Assembly: GCA_027574665.1 (NCBI GenBank)
Contig: CM050690.1
Span: 68,491,433-68,555,432 of the forward strand
Length of the DNA stretch: 64,000 bases
Source: Rhynochetos jubatus
Taxonomy: Eukaryota; Chordata; Aves; Eurypygiformes; Rhynochetidae
Reading direction: 5' to 3'
The position numbers and the translations under genes are program-made. Positions 25,015 through 37,577 of the stretch are shown here, one piece after another. The stretch's first letter is position 1; each line of letters begins with the position of its first letter. The notes under the pieces were generated by a model. That model was given only the letters and a program-made list of their open reading frames with translations. It was not told the DNA's origin and searched no databases.

Positions 25015-28000
25015 ATTGCAAAGTTTTCTTTATTAGTCTTGCTTCTCTCTTTCCAACTTTTTCTCTTTTAAAGTGGGGAAAGGGAAGTTGTCTCCAATAA
25101 TCTGAATTAAGTTAGGGGTTTTTTTTGCGCGGCTCTGATCTGACTTCCGTAGTCGAAGAGACTAAAATCAAAGCAGTAAAATGAAAAAAGTGCTTGAGAA
25201 TGTCAGGGCCTAACCAGGAAATCAACTGAGCTTGCTCAAAGCTTTGAATTTGGTCAGTAGGTGCACTGAATTCTATACTTCTTGCCATGCAGAAATTTGA
25301 GGCCACTGCCAGACCATAATTTCTTTTTTTTCCAAAGTTCGAAGAGGCTACATTTCATGCAAAGCTCAGGTTACCATCCTGCAGGATCAGGGAAAGAAAG
25401 AATTTTTTTTTGCCAGTCATAAAGCTTGCAAAGTTCGTCTTCTCAATGGTTTGGTTTTATGTCAAAAATGTTGAGAGGCAAATGACTGTGGACTGGGTCT
25501 GTCACTGTGCATGATGCTGTGCTCCTGTCTTTCTGGTCTCTTCCAAGGGCACAAAATAGCACTTTGGTGGATAAATGCTACTGCTATGAAACTCACTGGT
25601 ATTGGGTTTTAATCCCAAATCCTCTAAAGACTTGGGTGAAGGTCATTTATCTGTTGTTGGGAAATGGAAGATCTGCTGGATAACACGTACTTGCTGCCTG
25701 TTGAAGATTAACAGAAGCCATTAGAGAAACAGCCACACTGTTGTGGTCTAGCTGTAGAAGGTGGGGAGAGTGGATGCCGCATTTGAGAGGCACGTGTGAC
25801 TTCTGTCAAGTGGAAGCAGAAACAGAGAAAGTGTCAGGTGTATTACACAGCTAATAAGCCAGAGAGCAAGACTGGAAGGTATGAAGCCAGGACGGGTGGA
25901 AACAGTTGAGCAGTAGGCTGCCTGGTCATCCAATTTCATGTCAGAACAGGACCCAAGTCTGTTTTGTCTGCACTAAAGGATAAACAAGATTCTACAAAAA
26001 TGGTATCTTGCTTTCCACTTACATCTTTGTTTTGTGTGTGTGTTTCTTTACATATATACAATGGCAATTTACTTTGCAAGCATTTATCAGCCTCCCATGC
26101 TGGGAAAACATGGTTTTTGTTGCAAACTCCAGAGTCAGCACTGGCTCAAAATCTTATGGCTGGTTGCTGCAATGAGCCATAAGACCTAAAGTCAAGCAGA
26201 CCTAGTGTCATATCCAGATGACTTTATCCTGTTTTGAACTAGAAGGAATTGGCAGTCTGGACTTTTCTGTGGGGTAAAAGGGTATCTGCATTCATTTGTA
26301 CTCCCCCTAATATGGGCACTGCTCTGCTAACCCCATTGTGATGCTCTCCAAAGTCCAGATGACCTCTACCAGTGCCAAGGACTCAAATGATTCATAACTT
26401 TCCACCATTTCCTACCCTTTTGGAAACTACAGGGAATCTTCCTTCTGATTTTGAACTGTGGTGGGCTGAGTGACAACAGAGCTGTTAAAAGCCTGCTAGC
26501 CTGGAGGCTAAGGGAACACCTGGGTTCTTGCTGCAAAATGCTAGTGCAATGCTCAGCTTCTCTTGCCATCTTTTTTATCAGCACAGGGCACTCTAAAGGC
26601 AAGCTTTTTCTGGAAAGACTTTTTTCCTCCCAGTCAAACCTAACAGGAGATCTGCTATTGATAGAAAAGCAGCTTGTTCTCCGTTCTGACCCTGCATCTA
26701 TCTAGTATTTCACAGCTAGGATGTGAATTCCATGTATTTAGAAGACTAAGTGGTGTGTAAGTCCACTGTGCTGACTTACACCTTAAGGCATGTGCAGGTG
26801 ATCCATGCATCTTACTTGGTGTATAAGTGTATGAGACATTGAGTCAGACACAGTTTGCAGACTTGATGCTGAAGCTTGGACCTCAGATATCCTCAAGTTT
26901 GCCTTAACCCTTGCATTTTCTCCATGTTGAAGGCAGTTCTGTCTTTATTTAGGTTACAAAGTCTGTCTGGCCTCGTGTCATGTCTCAGGAAGGTGCAATA
27001 TAAAGAGGAAATGAGAGTAGCAGAAGGAAAGTATGTGGACATGAATGGCTTGTCATAAAAGCTGCTTAGGCAGTGCTTTCTCCACTGAGTGAACCGTGAG
27101 GGCTTCAAGATCTGCTTTTTCTGCCTTATTGCTGGTGGCCAAATTCAAGATTCAAGAGGCCAGAGAGTTGCATTGGCCATGTCCCTTGTCAGTAAATCTT
27201 CTGTACTGCCTGGTCTGAGATGAACTTTGCATAGGTTATAGCTGGCTGCCACACATTCTGTGCAGAAGACTGCATGCTGTAAGAATGGGAGGCGTGGTTG
27301 ACCTTATGAATTCATCCTCCCTTCTACCCCACCCAAGATTTCTGGATGGCTCCTCATATGGAACAGAAATCCTTATACTAAGCTTGACTTCAGCTGTGTT
27401 GGAAATAGTTTGTGAGCTCTATGTTAGCGGGGCCTGCTCTGCAGTAGGAAGGAGGCACATGTAGGGGGTGGAAAGTACCAGTTCTGCCTACCTACTGCCT
27501 CACCAGCACTTTAAAAAGCTTAGTCCTGTCTTAGAGTCCCACCAAAGCTATGGAATAAGCTGTGACAGCAGCAGGGCAGGTGGCGCCTCATCTCCTGACA
27601 CAAGTCACTCCAGCAGTCAGTTTAGGATTGCAGAAAGCTGAGTCATATGGCTCAGCCTATTGTGAGGGGAGTGTAGAAGCCATTCTAAGGTCATTTTTGA
27701 TTCACTGTGCTTACTAGTTACTGATCCATTAAAGAGCCACTTGGAATATCTTTTTCCCAGTATAAAAAAAAAAAAAAGTTTAATCTTCCATCACATGACT
27801 GCAGGAATGCTTGAGAAATATCATCAGTGTGATGGAAGACAGTGGACTTCTAAGAGCTTCCCTCTTCATGACCAGTATGATGCAATGTGGGGTTAATTGC
27901 TTGTTCAGACATTCTTTCTTGGAAGCCATACAAGAAAATATGGTATTTTTACTCAGTCCCAGGGAAGGAGACTTTGGTGGTGCGCAGAATCGCTTTTGTG

Positions 28001-31000
28001 TGGATAATGAAATAATGAGAGTCTTTGAAAACTCACCAAAGCACAGAACACATTTTCAACAAGTAAAAACTTCAGCAAATTTCAGACAGAGAGAGAAGAG
28101 TCTAACAGATTTCTGGGTTTTTAAGGGTTAGTTCTTCTATGCCAGGTACAACTTCTGTTTCTGGAGCTCATGCCTGTATGCTATGACAGAAAAAAACCAA
28201 CAACCAAACAACCTTATGAGTAGCTGAGAAATTCTCCTGTTTATTTAAACAGAATCAAGTTAAATAATCTTACTTTTTCCTTTCCACACTGAACCTTAAA
28301 ATGGGAAGAAAATCTGATTGTTCTGTTAATACTTAAACATGAAGTTGGAGATCAGGTGGACTTTACATTACTGGACTAGCAGTATGTATGCAAAGATGAA
28401 AGTAGAAGCCTTCTAAGAAGCCATAATCCTGGAGAAGAGTGGGAAGGTCTCTTGCAGGGCTGAAGGTTTTTGTCAGTTCCTTAACAGGTATTGCTTCTGC
28501 GGCACTAAGAATTTAAGTGACTCTGTGAGCAACATGGTGATGCTGATGATATGCTTTTGTTTATTATGTTTCAGAGATGTCAGAATGCTTATGCCAGCAT
28601 CAATCCAGGTTTGACAGCAATAGGAGGGAAAGTTGAGAAGACTCCCAGCCCTTTCCTAGCTCTTCTCTTTGAAGTCCTTAATTTACGTACAAAGCAAAAA
28701 AAAGAGAAAAAAACCCGAACAGCATCAGAGGCAGAATTGGGGGATGTGGTATGATAGATTTTTGAGTATGACAGACAGCTGTATAGCATAAAAGCAAACT
28801 GCAGGAAAGCAATGTCACTAAGTTATGGGAGACAGTACCAGTACAGTGCTGCACAAAAGGGTGAAGGCCTGGAAAGAAACCAAGATGATGAGCCAACCAG
28901 GCTGTCGTAATTTTAAAACAGAGTTTCACACTGCTTCCCCAAATGAAATTAAAGATATGCAGGGTTCCAGGAGACATTATACAAAGCTAGTAGATCTGAG
29001 TATCTCAAAGCATTATTGTGAATCTTGCTGTGATTCTGTTTTGGTCATGGAAGTTAGGGCCTCTGATGCTGGAGAACACCAGACAACTGGGTGAGGAAAA
29101 AGCCTTGCCCTTCAGTTATTTTTGGACAGTAAGCACCTTCTGAAAGTTGTTAAGATTCTTGCTCTTCTTCAGTTAGAAAATCACTTTAAATGTAGAGACT
29201 GTGGTATCCTTCCGCTTGGAGATTTCCAAAATGTGAGCGCAAAAGGCTCTGAGCAGCCTGATTTAACTTTGTAGCTAGTCTTGCTTCGAGAAGGCTTTGC
29301 TAAAGACCTCCGGAGATCCCTACCAGCTCAAGTGTTCTCTGATTTAGCCAGTTACGAGGGGTGTTGGTCAGAGCCATTGGAAGGTATTCTGGACTTTTTC
29401 CTGTTTCTCTTACTCCTAGATGCCATCCTTGGAAGCCCCTGGCACTCTCATGGGTATCTTTTTCAATTTTAAAAAAGAATGAACCACTGAAACTGCAGAG
29501 GGGTGGGTTGTGAAGCTACCACAGTACAGTAGGGGAATACTGAAGGGCAGTTCCTCTCACAGCACAACTGAAGTGAAATAGTCAACACTCAAGAAAAAGG
29601 GCAGGTTGCAGGGCACTGGCGTTTATTATACAAACTGTGTCTTTATCTTTGGTGGACAGCTGATGCTCTCAGGGTATGTGGTAGCAAGGTTCATGTTCAG
29701 TGGTAGTTACAATGCTAACACAGAAGACTGAATTGTTAAGCACAGTAGTGATTTACTTGTGCTAAAACAGGGCTGTCAGAGAAACTTAGATTGTGTTAAA
29801 TCATTGCTTCTAATGATTTTGAATTACAGTGCTATCTCCTGCTTAATGAACTGGGTATAGGAGGCTTCTAAAATGTAAGGCATTTTGGAGAGGGCAAAAG
29901 CTGTGTATATTGTAAGGTGTGAATATTGTTCTATAGTTGAAAATATGAACCAGGAACATTTTTATTGTTATGGACCCCTGGTTTGTCAGTCATTTACTCT
30001 TCTGCTGTAAAGACAGGGTAGATGCTACTTTATTCTGGTGGAGACACAGCCTTGAATTCAGCAGGATCTGAGATCACTCTCAGGTGGTTTATTAGCCACA
30101 AAAGCAAAAGGCTGAAGCTTAGATTCTCCTTTGGAGGATTTTTCAGGCCTGCAGGGTTGACATGGTAACTTTGAATGCAGGATGTAGAGCACGTGTAGTT
30201 TTTTTCACTTCAGATGTGGACCAGAAGACTTAAAAATTGATGGCTTCCTTTTCTTGAATGAACTTTTAAACCACTGCTTAAGATGAATAGGTAATAAAAA
30301 GCATTATAAATACCTTTCCCTGCTTCTGTCCTTATGAGGGGTATTGTCTCTCAAGCCTGGGTTTCAATCTAACTCAATTCCGTGCTATGTTGATGAAAAC
30401 ATCTTACACTTTCCCCTGTTCCTTGGGAAAATTTCTATCGCTGCAGAGTTTGACTGCATGTGGTTGCATTTCGTCCTGTCTATGTTATCCTACAAAGTTG
30501 ACACTACCCTCTTCTGTTAGATGATCCTGGGAAGGACCCCAGGGATGTGATCTTGTTGATCCAGCGTGCAGAGACAGGATGAGGCATACAGACACTTTGA
30601 TCCTTGCTACCCAGAAATATCCAGGACTTCCTAGAGTGCCTGGAGTACCTCAGACCAAACAAGTAAAATAGGATTGTCTGAGAAGGAAGGTCTATATTTA
30701 GTGAGCTGTCATCAACATGTTACCAGTTAAGGAAGACACAGACATAGAACATGGATTTTGATTTATGGTTTGAGAAAGATTCACTTCTCAAAAAGCAGAA
30801 GAAGTTCAAGGGACTACAGAGGTTTACCAGTACCAAATTGAAACACCTTGATGGTGTGCCCTGTCAGAGACTAGATGCTTGGACTTACAAACTAGAGGAA
30901 TTAGTCTTTAACTGGGTTTTCCAAAAGCCCCAGTGCCATTAAAAAGTTCGGGGACATGATGAGATTTTCTGGTCATATCTTCTGTATCACCTCCTGCTGA

Positions 31001-34000
31001 GTACTGTCTGTGAAATCTCAGCCTCTTTTCTTGAGATATGTGAAGAAAAATAGTTGAGCTGGAATGTAGATGAGAAATAGTGCAATTAAAAGCCCATCAA
31101 GAGCCTTTTGCAGCCTGTGTGGCTCTGGCCATGCATGCAGCATAATCCCCTCTAGAGCACCCAAATGTTTGCACAACAGTCTGTACCCACATCTGAAAGA
31201 TGCTAGACTAATGCTTTGAGTGCTTCAGACCTAACTCCCTGAGCTAGTGATCCAGACCTGAGCTTTACCAGCCAGGGTTTGCACTGGAAATATAAAACAA
31301 AAGTAGGACAGATCAGAAATGAATCCTGAGACGCATATGTCCATGGGAAAGCTAGTTCTGGAATTCCTACCAAAGACCTTGTCACCAAAATCCTACTTTG
31401 GTGCCAGATATTTTCTAGTAGCCTGTTGCCCTTTTCCTCCTTGTCTATGAGGAGGAAAAGGGAAGGAGAGAAGGAGCAGGTAGATGTAAGGGTATAGACA
31501 AAATCATCTTCAAATAGCAAGGTCTGTCTCTGCTTCAATACACATTTTACATCAGTTCTGCAGGCTTTGTTTCCATCTGTCCTTGGCCTCCCTCCTCACC
31601 CAGTCCCAAGTCTTGTTCTTCTGTTGGTCAGTGTAGTGCCATGTCCCTTGTCTACTTCTAAAAGATCACCCAGAAGACTGTTGATTTATTGTCAAGGATG
31701 TCACAATAGGAGCAGGGACTGTAAAGGCCCCAGTCTTTCCTCTTTTGGGGGCAAGCTTTTATTTCTTGATTCAGATGTTCAGGTAGACATATGCCATCAA
31801 TCGGTGATGAAGCATTTCTGTAGAATAGATTTGGCATAGCCTTGTATTTCCAGGTGATTGCAGGCTTCCTTTCATAGGACGGGACACCTACAAGCCTTTT
31901 TTACTTCCAGCTCCTGACGTTGTTTAGAATTATTGTGCTTTCACTTCTGGACATTACATCTTGGTTTTGCAGTTACACTAATATTTTAAGTAGGTATTCG
32001 CATTCAGTGACTGTCTTAAAGCAAACTCTACAAATTATCAAAAATAAATACGATCAACTGCATCTTCTCTTAAGATTTTTCTGCATGTTCTTTTTTCAAG
32101 AACAGCTCATCTGGGAATATCTCCATGTCTACACATGCCTGCTCCAGAATCATTTATAGTCCAGAGTAGTTTAATTCCCTTTTAAAGATGTTGCATTTCA
32201 AACTTTCGATTTTCCTTAACCTGAAGGAAGTTTTGGGTGAAATATCCCACACAGTGAGTTGCCTTTTGTAGGACTGTTGCCCATGCTAGCACACATTTAT
32301 TACCAGTGATTAAAGGAAGAACTGTTCCTGGCTGTCATCTGAATCAGCTCTTGAAAATGAAGGTAATAGATTTTGCTACAGTGCATTTTTAGATTTTCGT
32401 TTTACTAAAAAACCTCCTTGTTAGTGATGGAAAGGTGGTAATATGTGTGCATTTTAAAGTGCTTCCTGTGCAAAGAACTATCTAAATATTGATGAAACTG
32501 TAAAAACAATCATGCAAAGCAGTTCATCAAATATTTTACCTTGGAAAAGAAGTATTCCTCTTATTGTCAGCTTCACATTTCTAGACTGATCACAATTCAT
32601 CCCTATTTTAAAAAATGGCATGTATGTGCTTGAGGCATCCTTGGGCTAAAACTTCCAATGAAGCAATATTTGTCTGGCAATAAATTAGGATTAATTATGT
32701 GGGTGTATGATTAAAATAGAGCAAGGTGGCATAGAAAGAGAAACTCAAATCAGATGCCAAGGGAGGCATGAAGAATTAGCAAGTGGCCAAAGGCTTAGAC
32801 CTAGTTTATTTAATGGCAGCTGAACTTGATGTGTTCTGCACAAGAAGGGATGCACTCAGTAAGTATTTCTATTGGGACAAATAGTGTAGCCACAATGTAT
32901 AAAACGCGTGAAATCTTTACATCCCAAAGGGATGGAGCTTTTGCAAAATTTAAAAATTGCTGCTTTGGAAACTGAAAAAGTAAGATTGGGTTTTTCCAGT
33001 TAAGTTGTTTGAATACTGCAGGAAGGCCAGAAGAAAATTGATGTTACTTAAACAATTAAATGTTGAAAGGGGAAGGGCATGACCTAACTTCATCTGTATG
33101 CTGTAAAAATCAAGAAAATGTCTGACATAAGGAAGGTAAGTGCATACTTCAGTATGTGTGATTTAATTGATGCCAGTCAATATATGTTTTCTTAAAAGAT
33201 ATCATGTCACACTAAGTCAGTTCCTTCTGGAAGTGAGATGACATGCTAGACAGAGTTGCAGTGTTGCTGATATACTGCATATGTATATTGCTGAACCTTG
33301 GGTTCTGGAAGACATGAAGGTAGGCACTGCGTATTTTCATTGAATACATTAGGATATCAACAAACAGCATACCGAATGGATCAAAGCTGAGTCCTAGGTT
33401 GGGCTCAGAATGTCCTTTTAAACAAAAACCTTTGGCTTACGGTGTGCACCCGTATGTGGCTGGCAAGGCAAGGGCTGGTGACCCTGTGATGAACTGATGA
33501 GAAGCAGATACTGTGGTCCAGATCATCATGCTGCTGGGTGTACAGCTGACCCCATGGCCCAGCGAACTGCCACAGAAACCACAAGGAAATCTGCATTATT
33601 CTGGTGGCACACTGATGCCAGGTACTGAGCAATGGCTTTCAGAGACAATTAAGGCTGCTTGTATGGGGATTTGCCAAGACTGTGCCCATGTTATCCTTTC
33701 CACTTGCATGGTACTCAGTTGCATTTTAAGCACTTTTCAATGAACGATTTAGCCAGGAAAGTTTGTGCAGCTTTGCTAGGGTGTTGGAGGTGAAAAGGCA
33801 CACAACTTGGGAGTGGTGCATAGTGGAGTCCATAACAGGAGGCTCAGATTCTGTGATTCATGTGTTCATCTGACCTGTACTGTACCTCCGAATGGCTGCT
33901 TTGAGGTTTAGGAGAGGCAACAAAATGATCACTCTCTGGAGATGGTTCAGGATGGTCTGTGTACTTCATAATGACAGCTTAAACAGGCATAGCATTCTTT

Positions 34001-35104
34001 CCAGGGATAGAACTGTAGCCAAAGGTCTGCCTGTGCTTTGTGGTGGAAACAACTGAATTCTGTACTCAGATTTAAGGAAAGAATTTCACAAACCTACTTA
34101 TTTAGAGTTAGATGCTACTTTCAGCATGTTCAGGATAGGACAGCAGATAACCATTCCCCATCCTCTCTACCTCCTTGCTCACCTCCGTGCAACATTATGA
34201 TGAAAATATGTTCTTGACTAGTATCACAGTAAATATCAGCAACTTCCTATGCTTTAAGCTAGCAGTAGTACAGGAGAGTCCAGGCAAATGTGTAAGAAAG
34301 GATATCCTTTCCTATTTTATCTTGGATACCACATGAAAATCAACATTAAAGTCAGACCAGCAATGTTGGCTGATATTTTACAGGGTACCTGAAGGAATAC
34401 AAGGAATACAAGGAAGACTGAAATATTGGTGGAAGCACTTCATAAGCTACAGCTCGGCTAGTGATAGACCATGCTGCATCAGGCCACTACAGTGTGTTGA
34501 TTGATGCATTGAATGCAGGCTAAAACACAGCAAGAGGATTATGTTTAAAACTATTCTGACAGTTAATTTAGAGTAATAAATGTTGACAAGTTCATTGCAT
34601 GGATTTTTTAGTGTAATATGTAGCACAGCTTTAAAATATGCTGTGCTAATAAATTAATCTTTAACAACATCAGATTAATATTCAGAGTAGATTTTTCTGA
34701 TGGCTGCATACATGTCTTACCTATACTGTACCTATAGCTGCCGTCAAGTCACTCTGAGACCTTGTTCATGTTTTACATTATACACAAAAAGAATTCAAAC
34801 TCGTATAACAGAGGGAGAAAAGGAAAGCTGACAAAACAGGGAGATCAGCTGAAAACCTGATGGAGCTTGTCAGTTAAATGAAATGATATTTATTTATTAA
34901 GCAAAAGAGCTGAGGCATATCATGGGCAATTCCTTCATTACACAGTTTGGTCAAGAATGAAGGTTGTGTTTTCGGCTGAATTTTGTAAGAATAAATACAT
35001 TTTGAGATCTCTCAGGGAATGACAAAAAAAGCCTGTATCTCAAGCCCTCAGAAGATGTTCAAGGCTTTGAGTATTGTTGCAGCAGCAAATGAGATGGAAC
35101 AGAA

Positions 35105-35931
35105 GTCTTGATCTACTTGAAAGTAGAAAGGCTCTACAGAGGGGTCTAGACAGGCTGGATCGATTGGCCAAGGACAGTTGTATGAGTTTCAACAAGGCCA
35201 AGTGCTGGGTCCTGCACTTCAGTCACAACAACCCCAGACAAGGACACAGGTTTGGGGACCGGTGGCTGGAAAGCTGCCTGGCAGAAAAGGACCAGGGAAT
35301 TTTGGTTGACAGCTGGCTGAATATGAGCCAGCAGTGTGCCCAGGTGGCCCAAGAAGGCCAACGGCAATCTGGCCTGCATCAAGAACAGTGTGGCCAGCAG
35401 GACCAGGGAAGTGATTGACCCTCTGTGCTCAGCAGTGGTGAGGCCCCTCACTACAAGAAGGACATTGAGGTGCTGGAACGTGTCCAGAGAAGGGCAACGA
35501 AGCTGGGGAATGGTCTGCAGCACAAGTCCTGTGAGGAGCAGCTGGGGGAACTGGGGTTTTTAGCCTGGAGAAGAGACCTGAAGGAGACCTTATTGCTCTC
35601 TACAACTACCTGAAAGGAAGGTGCAGAGAGGTGAGGGTTGGTCTCTTTCCACAAGTAACAAGAAGTAGGACAAGAGGAAATAGCCTCAAATTGTGCCAGG
35701 GAAGGTTTAGATTGGATATTAGGAAAAATTTCTTCCCCAAAAGGGTTGTCAGGCATTGGAATGAGCTGCCCAGGGAAGTGGTTGTGTCACCATCCATGGA
35801 GGTATTTAAAAGATGTGTAGACATGGCACTTAGGGACATGATTTAATAGTAGACTTGGCAGTGTTAGGTTAACAGTTGGACCAGTTGTTCCTAAAGGTCT
35901 ACTCCAAGCTGAACCATTTTATGATTCTATG
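35105..35931 (+). mobile_element. CR1 LINE, 5'-truncated, plus strand
   Basis: The segment encodes broken pieces of the C-terminal part of CR1 ORF2. These include a frame with [10 protein letters not shown], a later frame with [11 protein letters not shown], then [22 protein letters not shown] near 35.7 kb. It ends at the CR1 3' tail 'ttttatgattctatg'. At least two frame changes separate these pieces, so it cannot make a protein. Compared with the copy at 50.4 kb it lacks about 33 bases around 35442, where the ends share GGCC. Both copies belong to the same subfamily. Confidence 0.93.
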
Positions 35932-36135
35932 AAAAGCAAAAGCCAAAACAGTACAAGTCATACGTGCCATGGTAACCTAAAAGCCAGTCTGAAGCAACTC
36001 TTTCTCCAAGTAAAGCTTTATGTTACACCTCTGTTTGGAGTTTGTTTTGCCCTCTGGTGCATAATTACGAGTTCTGGGAGACCTGCCAAGAGACAGAGTT
36101 CCCAAGGCAAGATACACTTAAGTTTCCAAATGGTC

Positions 36136-36177
36136 AGAAGAATAATTCAATAGTGTAGAAGAATAATTCAATAGTGT
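36136..36177. repeat. Perfect 21-bp tandem duplication
   Basis: The 21-base unit starting AGAAGAATAATTC and ending AATAGTGT occurs twice in a row without a single difference (36136-36156 and 36157-36177). The identity suggests a recent event. Confidence 0.97.
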
Positions 36178-36764
36178 CAGTTTCTAGACTGGAAAAATGA
36201 TGTAATCAAACCCAAAAATGGTGGTAGAAGAAGATGGCAAATGAAAATGCAGTGATCTAAAGGGAACAGAGGTATCAACAGGTGACACTTCAGACTGGAG
36301 AGCTACTGGCAGGGTGGCTGCACTTTTATTTCCTAACAGAATTGTGTTCAACTGATAAGACATTGTAAGCACCGGTCTTCCAGTGATTAGAAAGGCCACA
36401 CTTTTAATAGTGCTCACAGATGCAAATTGTTCCACTGTGCCCTGAAGTCATTGAGTGTCTCTGCACTGTTTTCAGTACAACTTTTGCTTCAGCATGATTC
36501 AGACTTTCACTAGCCTGAATTCCTACTCTGGCTTGCATAGGTTAACAAGATGCATTGCTGCTTCTAAAAATTGTCCCAGTACATCACAAAAATCATTGTC
36601 CTTCTGATGTCTGTTGCCCAAGTTTCCTTAAACCAAAGTCCTCTGTAAGAAATATCAGTAGAAACCCTATCATTGTACAGACAAGTTTGTGCTGCTAATG
36701 TGCTCCATGTTGGAGCAGATTACATATTTTCCCGTTGGTTGGCCTGGCAGAGATGAGGACACAG

Positions 36765-37577
36765 TTAGTCTCTTCTCCAGGCTGAACAAGCTCAACTGTC
36801 TCAGCCTGTCCTCATAGGTGACAGTCAGCACCCCATAGGTGCTCCAGCCCTCAGATCACCTTCATGGCCTCCTTTGGGCTTGCTCCAACTGGTCGATATC
36901 CTTATTATGTTGGGGACCCCAGAGCTGGACGCAGCGCTCCAGGTGGGGTCTCATGAGAACAGAGTAGAGAGGGAGAATCCCCTCCCTTGACCTGCTGGCC
37001 ATGCTTCTCTGGATACAGCCCAGGATACGGTTGGCTTTCTGGGCTGCCAGCGCACACTACCTGCTCCTGTCCAGCTTTTCATCCACCAGTATCCCCAAGT
37101 CCTTCTCCTTAAGGCTGCTCTTGATCAGTTCTCCACCCAGCCTGTCCTTGTGCTTGGGATTGCCCCAACCCATGTGCAGGATCTTGCACTTGGCCTTGTT
37201 GAACTCCATGAGTTTGGCAGAGGCCCACCTCTCCAGCCTGTCAAGGTCCCTCTGGATGGCATCCCTTCCTCCAGCATGTTGACCACACCACACAGCTTGA
37301 TGTCATCAGTAGACTTGCCGAGAGTGCACTCAATCCCACTGTCCATGTTGCCAACAAAGATGTTAAACAGCGCCAGTCTCAATACCCACTGCTGAGGAAT
37401 GCCACTTGTCACTCATCTCCACTCAGACCTCAAGCTGTTGACCACAGCTCTTTGAGTGTGATCATCAAGCCAGTTCCTTATCCAGTGAGTGTCCATCTAT
37501 CACATCCATGTCTCTCCAACTTAGAGAAAAGGATGTCATGTGGGACAGTGTCAAATGCTTTACACAAATCCAGAAGT
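36765..37577 (-). mobile_element. CR1 LINE piece with partial reverse transcriptase, 3' end missing (minus)
   Basis: On the minus strand, 37412-37125 reads TSGIPQQWVL...[26 protein letters not shown]. This is the palm of CR1 reverse transcriptase, with the catalytic Y/F-A-D-D motif decayed to STDD. The left part reads [24 protein letters not shown]. Upstream sequence near 37.5 kb fits the block '[15 protein letters not shown]' with mutations. The element stops on the left at 'gtctcttctccaggctgaac', so the normal 3' tail is absent. Confidence 0.92.

Larger units (their letters stand above)
22776..35104. other. Unassigned DNA
   Basis: About 12.3 kb without a supported gene or a clear interspersed repeat. 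It contains the AT-rich block near 23.2 kb, the 20-bp duplication at 24975, an A14 run near 27.77 kb and a short 'aaggaatac' repeat near 34.4 kb. It is probably intronic. Confidence 0.55.

Noticed and set aside
28573..28754. Acceptor-like 'tgtttattatgtttcag' followed by an open, lysine-rich frame
   Set aside because: No strong donor or recognisable peptide; it ends in a stop without a convincing polyadenylation context.
35146..35523. 125-codon minus-strand frame
   Set aside because: Antisense shadow of the CR1 copy at 35.1 kb; the same antisense protein recurs in the 50-kb copy, which explains its apparent repetition.
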